Shown: positions 43,046 to 51,699 of the stretch, piece by piece
Position numbering within the stretch: the stretch's first letter is position 1
How the letters are laid out: the number at the start of each line of letters is the position of its first letter
NCBI GenBank assembly: GCA_036377595.1
Contig: DASUYB010000120.1
Span: 1 to 51,867 of the forward strand
Direction of reading: 5' to 3'
Length of the DNA: 51,867 bases
Origin: Longimicrobium sp.
GTDB taxonomy: Bacteria > Gemmatimonadota > Gemmatimonadetes > Longimicrobiales > Longimicrobiaceae
Program-made: the position numbers and the translations under genes
The notes under the pieces: model-generated
The model's input: only the letters and a program-made list of their open reading frames with translations
Database searches by the model: none
What the model was told of the DNA's origin: nothing

Positions 43046-43561
43046 ATGCCGCTGCTGAAGATCGAGCTGCTGGGCTCGGACGTGCTGCGCCGCCGCGCCG
43101 ACGAGGTGGAGGCGGCGGGGACCGACGCCGAGCTCGACAGGCTCATCGACGACATGTTCGAGACCATGTACGACGCCCGGGGGATCGGCCTGGCGGCGCC
43201 GCAGATCGGCCTGTCCAGGCGCCTGATCGTGGTGGACGTGGGCGACGAGTCGGGGAAGGACGTGGGCCCGTTCGCGCTCTTCAACCCGCGCATCCTCGAA
43301 TCCAGCGCCGACACCGAGAAGCAGGAGGAGGGGTGCCTCAGCATCCCCGGCGTCACCGGCTCGGTCGAGCGGCCGTACAGCGTGGTGGTGGAGGGGCTGG
43401 ACCGGAAGGGCGAGCCGGTCCGCATCGAGGCCGAGGCCATGCTGGCGCGCTGCCTCCAGCACGAGATCGACCACCTCGACGGCGTGCTGTTCATCGACCG
43501 GATGTCGCCGCTCAAGCGCAACATGGTGCTGCGCAAGTACCGCAAGCAGGCCGCCTCGTGA
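43046..43561 (+). CDS. def: Peptide deformylase
   Basis: Def removes the formyl group from nascent N-termini. The 171-residue protein has all three metal and catalytic motifs: GIGLAAPQIG, EEGCLSIPG (Cys ligand) and QHEIDHLDG (two His ligands and Glu). It lies 4 bp after yajC, and its stop overlaps the fmt GTG, so formylation and deformylation enzymes are made together. Confidence 0.96.
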   Translation: MPLLKIELLGSDVLRRRADEVEAAGTDAELDRLIDDMFETMYDARGIGLAAPQIGLSRRLIVVDVGDESGKDVGPFALFNPRILESSADTEKQEEGCLSIPGVTGSVERPYSVVVEGLDRKGEPVRIEAEAMLARCLQHEIDHLDGVLFIDRMSPLKRNMVLRKYRKQAAS

Positions 43562-44499
43562 GGATCGTCTTCTGGGGGACCCCGGAGTTCGCGCTTCCCG
43601 CGCTGCGTGCCCTCGGAGACGAGGGGCACGACGTGGCCGCGGTGGTCACCCAGCCCGACCGTCCGGCCGGACGCGGCCGCGCGGTCACCCCGTCGTGCGT
43701 GAAGGAGGAGGCGGAGCGCGAGGGCATTCCCGTCCTCCAGCCCGAGAAGGCGCGGGGGGACGATTTCATCGCCGAGCTGCGCGCGCTCGACGCGGACCTC
43801 TCGGTCGTGGTCGCCTACGGGCAGATCCTGAGGCCCGAGGTGCTGGCGGTGCCGCGGCTGGGATCGATCAACATCCACGGGTCGCTCCTTCCCGAGCTGC
43901 GGGGCGCGGCGCCGGTGCAGTGGGCCATCATCCGAGGGCTGGAGACCACCGGCGTCACCATCATGCGCATGGACGCGGGGCTGGACTCCGGCCCCATGCT
44001 GCTGCGCGTGGAGGAGCCCATCGAGCCCGACGAGAGCGCGTGCGAGCTGGCCGGGCGGCTGGCGGAGATCGGCGCCGAGGCGCTGGTCGAGGCGCTGGCG
44101 CTGCTCGAGGCCGGGCAGCTGGTGCAGGAGCTCCAGGACGACGCGAAGGCTACCTATGCGCCCAAGCTCACGCGCGAGATGGCGCGCATCGACTGGGCGA
44201 AGCCGGCGGCCGAGGTGTCGCGCTGGATCCGCGGGCTCGACGACGTCCCCGGCGCGTGGAGCCCGCTCGGCAGCCGCGGCCCGGTGAAGCTCTTCCGCCC
44301 GCGCGTCGAGGGCGCCGGCGGCGAGCCGGGAACGGTGCTGGAGGCGGACGACAACGAGGCGGGCGTGCTGATCGCCTGCGGCGACGGCGCGGTGCGCGTG
44401 CGCGAGGTGCAGCCGCCCGGCAAGCGGCGGATGAACGCCGCCGAGTGGGTACGCGGGCGCGGCGTGGCCGCGGGCGACCGCTTCGGCGTTGAGGCCTGA
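43558..44499 (+). CDS. fmt: Methionyl-tRNA formyltransferase
   Basis: Fmt formylates initiator Met-tRNA with 10-formyltetrahydrofolate. The product has 313 residues from GTG 43558 (VRIVFWGTPEFALPALRAL). The active-site segment reads NIHGSLLPELRGAAPVQWAI, with the catalytic Asn-His pair and a distal Asp in MDAGLDSGPMLL. The stop lies 11 bp inside thiE, a tight overlap. Confidence 0.95.
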   Translation: MRIVFWGTPEFALPALRALGDEGHDVAAVVTQPDRPAGRGRAVTPSCVKEEAEREGIPVLQPEKARGDDFIAELRALDADLSVVVAYGQILRPEVLAVPRLGSINIHGSLLPELRGAAPVQWAIIRGLETTGVTIMRMDAGLDSGPMLLRVEEPIEPDESACELAGRLAEIGAEALVEALALLEAGQLVQELQDDAKATYAPKLTREMARIDWAKPAAEVSRWIRGLDDVPGAWSPLGSRGPVKLFRPRVEGAGGEPGTVLEADDNEAGVLIACGDGAVRVREVQPPGKRRMNAAEWVRGRGVAAGDRFGVEA

Positions 44500-45118
44500 C
44501 CGCATCCCCCCGCTCCACGCCGTCACCGACGACGAGGTGGCCGCGCGGGGGGATTTCCTCGCCAGGGCGGGGGAGGTGCTCGCCGCCGGCGGCCGGGACG
44601 TCGCCCTGCATCTCCGCGCGCCGGGGATGGCGGGGGCGCGGATGTTCGACCTCGCGGAGCGGCTGAGGAAGATGGCGCGCGCGTCCGGCTCGCTGCTGAT
44701 CGTCAACGACCGCGTGGACGTGGCGATGGCGGCCGGCGCGGACGGCGTCCAGCTCGGTGCACGCAGCCTCGCCGTCGCCGACGCGCGGAGGATCGCGGCG
44801 GAGATGCAAATCATCGGCGCCTCCGTGCACTCGCTCGACGAGGCGCGCAGGGCGATGGAGGACGGCGCCGACTGGCTGCTCGCAGGGACGATCTACGCGA
44901 CCGCCTCGCACCCGGGCCGCGGCGGGGCAGGGATCGGGCTGATCGAGGAGATCGCCGCGCTCGGACGGCCGGTCATCGCCATCGGCGGGGTGACGCCGGC
45001 GCGGGTGCCGGAACTGCGCCGGGCGGGCGCGGCCGGCATCGCGGCCATCCGCGGCATCTGGAACGACCCGTCGCCCGGCGAGGCGACACGACGATACATC
45101 GACGCATGGCAGAGCTAG
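44489..45118 (+). CDS. thiE: Thiamine-phosphate synthase
   Basis: ThiE joins the thiazole and pyrimidine halves of thiamine. The product has 209 residues from TTG 44489, which overlaps fmt. TIM-barrel motifs are VALHLRAPG (substrate Arg), LLIVNDRVDVAMA, GVQLGARSL, GASVHSLDEA, LAGTIYATASHPGRGG (pyrophosphate loop) and VIAIGGVTPARV. The next gene, thiS, starts 13 bp inside its end. The sequence could also be a TenI-type relative, but the ligand residues favour ThiE. Confidence 0.88.
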   Translation: MRPDRIPPLHAVTDDEVAARGDFLARAGEVLAAGGRDVALHLRAPGMAGARMFDLAERLRKMARASGSLLIVNDRVDVAMAAGADGVQLGARSLAVADARRIAAEMQIIGASVHSLDEARRAMEDGADWLLAGTIYATASHPGRGGAGIGLIEEIAALGRPVIAIGGVTPARVPELRRAGAAGIAAIRGIWNDPSPGEATRRYIDAWQS

Positions 45119-45333
45119 ATACGGCCGCCGCGATCGCGGTGCGCGTGAACGGCGACGAGCGCGAGGTGCCCGCAGGGCTGAGCGTGGCCGGGCTGCTGGA
45201 GCACCTGGGCCTGCATCCGCGCATGGTGGTGGTGGAGCGCAACGGCGACATCCTCCGCCGCGACGCCCTCGACGGCGTGCCCGTGGAGCCGGGCGACCGC
45301 TTCGAGCTGGTGCACTTCGTCGGCGGAGGGTGA
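45106..45333 (+). CDS. thiS: Sulfur carrier protein ThiS
   Basis: ThiS is thiocarboxylated at its C-terminal Gly and donates sulfur to the thiazole ring. The 75-residue ubiquitin-fold protein ends FVGGG, the required Gly-Gly tail. VRVNGDEREVPAGLSVAGLL and MVVVERNGDILRRD fit the family. It starts inside thiE and lies 336 bp before thiG. No thiF is in the window. Confidence 0.94.
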   Translation: MAELDTAAAIAVRVNGDEREVPAGLSVAGLLEHLGLHPRMVVVERNGDILRRDALDGVPVEPGDRFELVHFVGGG

Positions 45334-45352
45334 GGCATCCCCCGATGCCGGT

Positions 45353-45412
45353 GTAGCCGGGCGAATGAATTCGCGGCAACAACGGCACAAAGTCCCTGCG
45401 GGACTGCGGCCG
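45353..45412 (+). repeat. Dispersed repeat B, copy 4
   Basis: It reads gggcgaatgaattcgcggca, then acaacggcac, then agtccctgcgggact. It is the clearest copy of the B family in this orientation and lies between thiS and thiG. Confidence 0.8.
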
Positions 45413-45446
45413 CGGCATCCGCGTGACGCACCGACATTCGTCCCGC

Positions 45447-45487
45447 GCTGAGTTCTCCCCCGCCCCTGCGAAGCGGGGGAGGGGGCC
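45447..45487 (+). repeat. Hairpin repeat E, copy 1
   Basis: cccccgcccctgcgaagcgg and the following gggagggggcc form a hairpin. Nearly the same 40 bp occur at 48846-48886. Confidence 0.78.
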
Positions 45488-45545
45488 GCTCGCGGCCGCG
45501 CGAATGTGGGTGATTGGGCTCCGAACCAAGCCCACGCTGAGTATC

Positions 45546-45602
45546 ACCCTCCCCCCAGTCGGGTTTGGGGGGAGGGTCGCGCGAAGCGCGGGGAGGGGGG
45601 CC
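45546..45602 (+). repeat. Hairpin repeat F, copy 2
   Basis: ccctccccccagtcgggttt and the following ggggggaggg pair, and gcgcgaagcgc adds a second stem. It is related to 42561-42609. With repeats B and E it fills the thiS-thiG gap, leaving no room for a gene or a thiamine riboswitch. Confidence 0.72.
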
Positions 45603-45669
45603 TCCGCGCCGCGGGCCGCGCCGGGATCTGGTTGTCCGGCAACGATCTAGAATTTTCTGGAGGGGATAC

Positions 45670-46473
45670 ATGGCAACGCTGGTCGCCGAGCCGCAGGTGG
45701 GAGAGGCGCCGCTGGTCATCGCCGGACGGGCGCTGCGCTCGCGGCTGATGGTGGGCACGGGGAAGTACCGCACGAACGAGCTGATGGTGCGCGCCATCGA
45801 GGCGTCCAGCGCCGAGGTCGTCACCGTCGCCGTGCGGCGGGTCGATCTCGATCGGACGAAGGAGGAGGGCGTCCTCTTCCATCTCGATCCCGCGCACTAT
45901 CTCCTCCTCCCCAACACCGCCGGCTGCTACACGGCGGAGGACGCGGTCCGTTACGCGCGCCTGGCCCGCGCCGCCGGCTTCACCGACTGGGTGAAGCTGG
46001 AGGTGATCGGCGACCAGGAGACCCTCCTCCCCGACGCCGACGCCACGCTGCGCGCCGCGAAGGAGCTCGTCGCCGACGGCTTCACCGTGCTCGCCTACAC
46101 GAACGACGACCTGATCACCGCGCTGCGGCTGGAGGATGCCGGGTGCGCCGCGGTGATGCCGCTCGCCTCGCCCATCGGCAGCGGCCTGGGCCTCGTCAAT
46201 CCCTACAACGTGCGGACGATCAAGTCACGCCTCTCCGTCCCCGTCATCGTCGACGCGGGCGTGGGGACGGCGTCGGACGCGGCGGTGACGATGGAGCAGG
46301 GGGTGGACGGGATCCTGATGAACACCGCGCTGGCCGAGGCGCAGGACCCCGTCCGGATGGCGCGCGCGATGGCGCTGGCAACGGAGGCGGGGCGGCTGGC
46401 GTACCTGGCCGGGCGGATGCCGCGGCGCGAGCGGGCGGTGCCCTCGTCGCCGTCGGCGGGGATGCTGGACTGA
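45670..46473 (+). CDS. thiG: Thiazole synthase
   Basis: ThiG makes the thiazole phosphate from deoxyxylulose 5-phosphate, dehydroglycine and ThiS-thiocarboxylate. The product has 267 residues. It has a (beta/alpha)8 fold with [23 protein letters not shown], the catalytic Lys in [41 protein letters not shown] and [18 protein letters not shown] precedes the ATG. rsmB begins 8 bp after the stop. Confidence 0.95.
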   Translation: MATLVAEPQVGEAPLVIAGRALRSRLMVGTGKYRTNELMVRAIEASSAEVVTVAVRRVDLDRTKEEGVLFHLDPAHYLLLPNTAGCYTAEDAVRYARLARAAGFTDWVKLEVIGDQETLLPDADATLRAAKELVADGFTVLAYTNDDLITALRLEDAGCAAVMPLASPIGSGLGLVNPYNVRTIKSRLSVPVIVDAGVGTASDAAVTMEQGVDGILMNTALAEAQDPVRMARAMALATEAGRLAYLAGRMPRRERAVPSSPSAGMLD

Positions 46474-46481
46474 CGCGCGCC

Positions 46482-47798
46482 GTGGCCGCCGGCCGGGTCA
46501 CCGCGTCGCGCCAGGCTGCGCTGGCCGTCCTCCAGCGCGTGCGCGGCGGCGACCTGGCCGACCGCGCGCTGGATTACGAGGCGCAGCGGCTCGATCCGCG
46601 CGACCGCGGGTGGACGCAGGAGCTCGTCTATGGCACCCTGCGGCTGCGCGGCCGCATCGACCACATGCTGGGCGCGCTGGTCCGCGACGGCCTGGGCTCG
46701 CTCGACCCCGAGGTGCTGGACGTGCTCCGCCTGGGCGCCTACCAGCTGCTGGAGATGGAGAGCGTGCCGCCGTACGCCGCCGTCTCGCAGTCCGTCGAGC
46801 TGGCGCGCTCCGCCGGCGCGGCGCGCGTGGCGGGGCTGGTGAACGGCGTGCTGCAGAACCTCCAGCGGCGGCGGGACTCGATCCGCTTCCCCGACTTCGC
46901 GCGCGACCCCGCGGCGCACCTGGAGACGTGGGGATCGCACCCGCGCTGGCTGGTGGAGCGGTGGATCGCCCGCTGGGGCGCGGACGGCGCGCGGGCGCTG
47001 GTCGAGGCCGACAACCGCCGCCCCGAGCTGTACCTCCGCCCGCTCGGCGTCTCGGTCGACGACGCCCGCGCGCGGCTGGGCGAGGCGGAGATCGCGTCCG
47101 AGCCGGTGGAGTTCGCGCCCGACTCGGTCCGCATCCTCCCGCCCGCGACGGCGGCGGAGGCGCTGGCGGCGGTTCCCGCGGTGGTGCAGGACCCCGCGGC
47201 CGCGCTCGTCGTCCGCTACGCCGCGGTCCCCGCGGGCGCGACGGTGCTCGACCTCGCCGCCGCACCGGGGGGGAAGGCGCTGGGGATGGCCGAGCGCGCG
47301 GCGCGCGTGGCGGCGGCGGACCTGTCGCCGCGGCGGATCGCGCGGGTGGCCCAGAACGCGGCGCGGATCGGCTGGGGCGGGCGCATCGGCCCCGTGGTGG
47401 CGGACGGGAGGAATCCCCCGTTCCGCGCGGCCGACGCGGTGCTGCTGGACGCGCCGTGCACGGGGACCGGCACCTTCCGCCGCCACCCCGACGGGCGCTG
47501 GCGGGTGACGCCCGACGACCTGGCCGCGCTGGCGGCGTTGCAGCGCGAGCTGCTGGAGGCCGCCGCGCCGCTGGTGAAGCCGGGCGGCGTGCTGGTGTAT
47601 TCGACGTGCTCGCTGGAGCGCGAGGAGAACGAGGAGCGAGTGGAGGCTTTCCTGGCGGAGCACCCCGAGTTCGAGCCGAGGCCGGAGCCCGGCGCCGTCC
47701 CCGCGGACGTCGTCGACGCGGCCGGGCGGCTGTGCGTGCTGCCGCAGCGCCACGGCGTCGACGGCGCCTTCGCCGCTCGGCTGGGGAGGCGCGGGTGA
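46482..47798 (+). CDS. rsmB: 16S rRNA (cytosine-967-C5)-methyltransferase
   Basis: RsmB methylates C967 of 16S rRNA. The product has 438 residues from GTG 46482. The N-terminal NusB-like RNA-binding domain (RQAALAVLQRVRGGDLADRA, QELVYGTLRLRGRID) precedes the methyltransferase. The SAM site is VLDLAAAPGGKALGMAE, and the two catalytic Cys are in DAPCTGTGTFRRHPD and VYSTCSLEREENEE. The frame continues upstream but overlaps thiG. The stop overlaps the next GTG. Confidence 0.93.
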   Translation: MAAGRVTASRQAALAVLQRVRGGDLADRALDYEAQRLDPRDRGWTQELVYGTLRLRGRIDHMLGALVRDGLGSLDPEVLDVLRLGAYQLLEMESVPPYAAVSQSVELARSAGAARVAGLVNGVLQNLQRRRDSIRFPDFARDPAAHLETWGSHPRWLVERWIARWGADGARALVEADNRRPELYLRPLGVSVDDARARLGEAEIASEPVEFAPDSVRILPPATAAEALAAVPAVVQDPAAALVVRYAAVPAGATVLDLAAAPGGKALGMAERAARVAAADLSPRRIARVAQNAARIGWGGRIGPVVADGRNPPFRAADAVLLDAPCTGTGTFRRHPDGRWRVTPDDLAALAALQRELLEAAAPLVKPGGVLVYSTCSLEREENEERVEAFLAEHPEFEPRPEPGAVPADVVDAAGRLCVLPQRHGVDGAFAARLGRRG

Positions 47799-48748
47799 GG
47801 TCGGTGATCCGCCCCAGGCAGCCCGCCCGGCCCGGCGGGCGCACGGTCCGCCAGCGGGTGAAGGCGTACTTCGACGAGCGCAGGCTGCTGAAGTACATCA
47901 TCTACTGCGGCCTGGGCGGGTTCTTCCTCGGCTACCTCTTCATCACCATCCTCTTTTTCCCGGGCTTCGGGCGCTCGGCCATCGTCACCGTCCCCGACGT
48001 GCGCGGGAAGCCGATGTCCACCGCGCGGCGGGAGCTGGACCGTGCCGGGCTGGAGGTGCAGCGCGGGCCCACGCTGAACCATCCGCACATCCCCGCGGGG
48101 CGCGTGCTGAGCCAGGTGCCGCTCCCCGGGCAGGAGGCGGCGCGGGGGAGCGCGGTGCGGCTGATCGTGAGCGCCGGCCCGGACCGCCGCGCCATCCCCT
48201 CGATCGCGGGGATGGACAGGGACGAGGCGATCGGGCTGCTGCAGCGGATGGGGTTCCAGGTGCGGCTGCGCACCGTGCAGAACATGAAGGAAGAGGGAAC
48301 GATCCTGGGGATGGAGCCGCGCGCCGGCGCGCAGGTGCCGATGCCGGGGATCGTGGTGCTGACGCTGAGCGCCGGCCCGCCGAAGATCGTCACCCCGGGC
48401 GTGCTGGGGATCACGCAGGACGAGGCGGCGGCGCGGCTCGAGGCGGCGGGGCTCAGGCTCGGCCGGATCACGTACGACCCCGCCTCCACCGCGCCGCTGG
48501 GCGACATCGTGGCGCAGAGCCCGGAGGCGGGCGACAGCATCCGGATGGGCGGATCGGTGCGGATCACGCTCTCGGGCGTGGACCCGAACCCCGCCCCGCC
48601 CCCCGCGCCCGTCGACTCCGCGGAGGCGACGCCCGACACCATCTTCCTGGGCGAAGAGCAGAAGGCCGAGCCGGCACCCTCCCCACCGCCCACCCCGCCG
48701 CCGGGCGACGGGGCGGGGAAGGGGACGGGCGCGGGTACGGGAGGGTAG
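47795..48748 (+). CDS. Membrane-anchored PASTA-domain protein
   Basis: The product has 317 residues from GTG 47795, coupled to rsmB. A basic cytosolic N-terminus leads to one membrane helix (around residues 36-56, YIIYCGLGGFFLGYLFITIL). Three extracytoplasmic PASTA domains follow: VTVPDVRGKPMSTARRELD, PSIAGMDRDEAIGLLQRMG and PGVLGITQDEAAARLEAAG. The tail is Pro-rich. PASTA domains bind peptidoglycan or muropeptides. There is no kinase domain, unlike PknB. It may help localise cell-wall processes. Confidence 0.9.
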   Translation: MRSVIRPRQPARPGGRTVRQRVKAYFDERRLLKYIIYCGLGGFFLGYLFITILFFPGFGRSAIVTVPDVRGKPMSTARRELDRAGLEVQRGPTLNHPHIPAGRVLSQVPLPGQEAARGSAVRLIVSAGPDRRAIPSIAGMDRDEAIGLLQRMGFQVRLRTVQNMKEEGTILGMEPRAGAQVPMPGIVVLTLSAGPPKIVTPGVLGITQDEAAARLEAAGLRLGRITYDPASTAPLGDIVAQSPEAGDSIRMGGSVRITLSGVDPNPAPPPAPVDSAEATPDTIFLGEEQKAEPAPSPPPTPPPGDGAGKGTGAGTGG

Positions 48749-48845
48749 GGCCGGCGCGGACGGGGTTCCCCCCACCCCCGGCCCCTCCCCCACGAGGGGG
48801 GAGGGATGGGGGAGGGGAGACCCCAGTGCGGACGCTGGCTTCGGC

Positions 48846-48886
48846 GCTGAGTGCTCCCCCGCCCCTGCGAAGCGGGGGAGGGGGCC
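48846..48886 (+). repeat. Hairpin repeat E, copy 2
   Basis: The segment nearly repeats 45447-45487, including the following cgcggccgcg and gaatg. Just before it (48769-48822) lies another hairpin of ccctccccc and ggggggaggg arms. The 240-bp gap between the PASTA and thioredoxin genes holds only such repeats. Confidence 0.78.
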
Positions 48887-48989
48887 GGGGGGAGGGGGCC
48901 GCCCGCGGCCGCGAATGCGCTCGCCTGACGGATCGGGGATCACCCCGTGTTTCCCGGCGGAAGATCAGGTTGATCTAAACGAAGAGACG

Positions 48990-49553
48990 ATGAGCAACAG
49001 CAATCGCCGGCAGTGGATCATCGTGGGGGCCGTGGTGGCCCTGCTGGCCGTGCTCGTGGGCGTCGGCTGGATGGCGCGCGGCCGCTTCCTCCCCGTGGAG
49101 GTGGGCTCGTCCGCGCCCGAGGTGCACGCCACCGACCTCCGCGGCCGCCCCGTCAAGCTGAGCGACCTGCGCGGCCAGGTGGTGCTGCTGAACATCTGGG
49201 CCACCTGGTGCGGCCCCTGCCGCCAGGAGATGCCGTCGATGGAGCGCCTCTACACGCAGCTGCGCGGCGAGGGGCTGAAGATCATCGCCGTCAGCATCGA
49301 CGCGGGCGAGGGGCAGGTCGATCCCGACGGCCACGCCGGCGGCGACGTGGCGGGCTTCGTGAGCGACTACGGGCTGACGTTCGACATCTGGCGCGATCCC
49401 TCGGCCCGGATCGGGCGCGACTACCGCACCACCGGGGTGCCCGAGAGCTTCCTGGTGGACCGCGACGGGAGGATCGTGAAGAAGGTGATCGGGGCCACGG
49501 AATGGGACGACCCGGCCAACGTGGACCTCATCCGCCGGCTGCTGAAGGGGTGA
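48990..49553 (+). CDS. TlpA/ResA-like thiol-disulfide oxidoreductase
   Basis: The product has 187 residues. An N-terminal membrane anchor (IIVGAVVALLAVLVGVGW) places the thioredoxin domain outside the cytosol. The active site is WATWCGPCRQEMPSM. The cis-Pro lies in TTGVPESFLVDRDGRIV, as in TlpA/ResA proteins that reduce apocytochrome or other exported disulfides. An AAGAGA site precedes ATG 48990. The YbbR gene starts 4 bp after its stop. Confidence 0.92.
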   Translation: MSNSNRRQWIIVGAVVALLAVLVGVGWMARGRFLPVEVGSSAPEVHATDLRGRPVKLSDLRGQVVLLNIWATWCGPCRQEMPSMERLYTQLRGEGLKIIAVSIDAGEGQVDPDGHAGGDVAGFVSDYGLTFDIWRDPSARIGRDYRTTGVPESFLVDRDGRIVKKVIGATEWDDPANVDLIRRLLKG

Positions 49554-49557
49554 CGGG

Positions 49558-50604
49558 GTGCGGCTCTCGCTGCGGCGGCTGACGGCGCGCTGGAAGCTCA
49601 AGCTGACCGCGCTGGCGCTCGCGATCCTCCTCTGGGTCGTGGTCAGCGCGGAGCAGACGGCCACGCAGTGGATCCCCGTGCGCGTCGATCCCGTCGTGCG
49701 CGACCCCGAGTACGTCCTCGCGGGCGGGCCGGACCCCGCCGTGGTCCGCGTGCGCTTCCGCGGCCCCGGGCGCGAGCTGTGGGAGCTGGCGCTGGAGCGC
49801 CCCGTCCTCGTCCTCCCCCTGCGCCAGGTGGGGAACGCGCGCTCGTTCGCCGTGGACCCGGCGATGGTGAACATCCCCGAGGGGATCCGGAACGTGCAGG
49901 CCATCGACGTCCGCCCCGCCGTGGTCCGCCTCGAGCTGCAGCGCCTGGCCACCCGCACCGTCCCCATCCGCCCGCACGTCGGCGCGCGCTCGCTGCAGCG
50001 CTACATCGTCGGCCCGTCGCCCGAGGTCATCCCCGCCACCGTGCGGCTGACCGGGCCGGAGGACGCGCTGGCGCGCATCGACCACGTCCCCACCCGCTCG
50101 TTCGAGATCGTCCCCGACGACAGCGCGTTCAGCCAGCGCGTGGGCCTCGACACCACCGGGCTGCGCGGGATCACCCTCTCCACGCAGGAGGTGCGGGTGC
50201 GCGGGCGGGTGGAGCGGCGCATCGACCGCGTCTTCACCGTCGTTCCCGTCACCGTGCCGGAGGGGACGGCGAGCGACGTCTCCCAGGTGCAGGTGCGCAT
50301 CGCCGGGCCCGACCGCGTGGTGCGGGAGATCGCGCCGCCGTCGCTGCACGCCGTGGTCCGCCGCGACTCGCTTCCCGCGCGCCTCCCGCCCGAGGGGATG
50401 CTGGCGCCGCTCGTGGTCGAGGGCCTTCCCGCCGGCGTCCACGCGGCGACGGTGCCTCGCCACGTCCGCGTCTTCCCCGCGTCCGCCGCCACGGCCACGC
50501 CGCCGACCGTCGCTCCGCCGCCGGCCGCCCCGTCTCCGCAGCCCGCGGCGGCGCCGGGCGCCCTCCCGCCGCCCGCTCCCGCCGCGCCGCCGAGGCCGCG
50601 GTGA
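49558..50604 (+). CDS. YbbR-domain protein (CdaR-like)
   Basis: The product has 348 residues from GTG 49558. One N-terminal membrane helix (KLTALALAILLWVVVSAEQ) carries the typical YbbR opening. About three YbbR-like beta domains follow (LPLRQVGNARSFAVDPAMVN, LPPEGMLAPLVVEGLP), then a Pro/Ala tail. In Firmicutes this type regulates the c-di-AMP cyclase CdaA. No cdaA is adjacent here, so the role is inferred. The stop overlaps the tsaD GTG. Confidence 0.87.
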   Translation: MRLSLRRLTARWKLKLTALALAILLWVVVSAEQTATQWIPVRVDPVVRDPEYVLAGGPDPAVVRVRFRGPGRELWELALERPVLVLPLRQVGNARSFAVDPAMVNIPEGIRNVQAIDVRPAVVRLELQRLATRTVPIRPHVGARSLQRYIVGPSPEVIPATVRLTGPEDALARIDHVPTRSFEIVPDDSAFSQRVGLDTTGLRGITLSTQEVRVRGRVERRIDRVFTVVPVTVPEGTASDVSQVQVRIAGPDRVVREIAPPSLHAVVRRDSLPARLPPEGMLAPLVVEGLPAGVHAATVPRHVRVFPASAATATPPTVAPPPAAPSPQPAAAPGALPPPAPAAPPRPR

Positions 50605-51650
50605 GCGGGCCGCTGGTGCTGGGGATCGAGACGTCGTGCGACGAGACGTCCGCCGCGGTGCTGCGCGGCGACGACGAGCTGCTGGGGCACGTGATCTTCA
50701 CGCAGGACATCCACCGGCTCTATGGCGGAGTCGTTCCCGAGCTGGCCAGCCGCGCGCATCTCCGCACGCTGGACGACGTTGTAGACGGCGCGCTGCGCGA
50801 GGCGGGCGTGGGGCTGGGGGACGTCGACGCCTTCGCGGTGACGGCCGGACCGGGGCTGATCGGCGCGCTCCTGGTCGGCGTCGCCTGGGCCAAGGCGGCG
50901 GCGTGGGCCGAGGGGAAGCCGGTGGTCGGCGTGCACCACATGGAGGCGCACCTCTTCGCCACGGAGTTGGAGAACCCGGGCGCCCGGCCGCCGTTCGTCG
51001 CGCTCCTCGTCTCCGGCGGGCACACGATGCTGCTGTGGGTGCCTGCTTGGGGCGAGTACCATCTTCTCGGAGCGACGCGGGACGACGCGGCGGGCGAGGC
51101 GTTCGACAAGGCGGCCAAGCTGCTCGGCCTCCCCTATCCCGGTGGCCCGTCGATCCAGAAGGCGGCGATGGAGGGCGATCCGAAGCGCCACCCGCTCCCG
51201 CGCCCGCTCCTCAACCGCGGCCAGCGTCCGGGCGACGCCGAGTACTACGACATGTCGTTCAGCGGGCTGAAGAACGCGCTCCGCCTCCTCGTCCGCGACC
51301 TGGAGAAGGAAGGGAGATTGGCGGACGAACTCCCCCACGTCGCCGCGTCGTTCCAGGCCGCGGTGGTGGACGTGCTGGCGAGCAAGACGCTGCGCGCGGT
51401 GAAGGAGACGGGATGCCGCCGCGTCGTCCTCGGCGGCGGCGTCGCGAACAGCCGCGCGTTGCGTGAGGAGATCAAGCGCCGCTTGGGGAAGGACGGCGAG
51501 CTGTACGCTCCCTCGCCGCGCCTGTCCACGGACAACGCCGCGATGATCGCCCGCGCCGGCCTCTTCCGCCTGCAGCGCGGCGAGACGTCGGGGCTGGAGC
51601 TCAACGCCCGCGCGGATCTACCGTTCCCGGGGATGGTGAAGGGGATGTAG
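50601..51650 (+). CDS. tsaD: tRNA N6-adenosine threonylcarbamoyltransferase
   Basis: TsaD transfers the threonylcarbamoyl group to A37 of ANN-decoding tRNAs. The product has 349 residues from GTG 50601. The iron-binding motif is HHMEAHL, and the ATP-binding ASKHA motifs are LGIETSCDETSAAVL, LLVSGGHTML and GGGVANSRALREE. RLSTDNAAMIA completes the site. It overlaps the YbbR gene by four bases. The stop is followed by about 60 bp before IS sequence begins. Confidence 0.96.
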   Translation: MSGPLVLGIETSCDETSAAVLRGDDELLGHVIFTQDIHRLYGGVVPELASRAHLRTLDDVVDGALREAGVGLGDVDAFAVTAGPGLIGALLVGVAWAKAAAWAEGKPVVGVHHMEAHLFATELENPGARPPFVALLVSGGHTMLLWVPAWGEYHLLGATRDDAAGEAFDKAAKLLGLPYPGGPSIQKAAMEGDPKRHPLPRPLLNRGQRPGDAEYYDMSFSGLKNALRLLVRDLEKEGRLADELPHVAASFQAAVVDVLASKTLRAVKETGCRRVVLGGGVANSRALREEIKRRLGKDGELYAPSPRLSTDNAAMIARAGLFRLQRGETSGLELNARADLPFPGMVKGM

Positions 51651-51699
51651 CGCGGCTCGCCCCGGTCTTCGGCGGGGCGAATGAAACGCTTGGTGGGAA

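Noticed and set aside
45334-45669. Possible thiamine riboswitch before thiG
   Set aside because: The gap is filled by repeats B, E and F and lacks the conserved CUGAGA and related TPP-aptamer elements.
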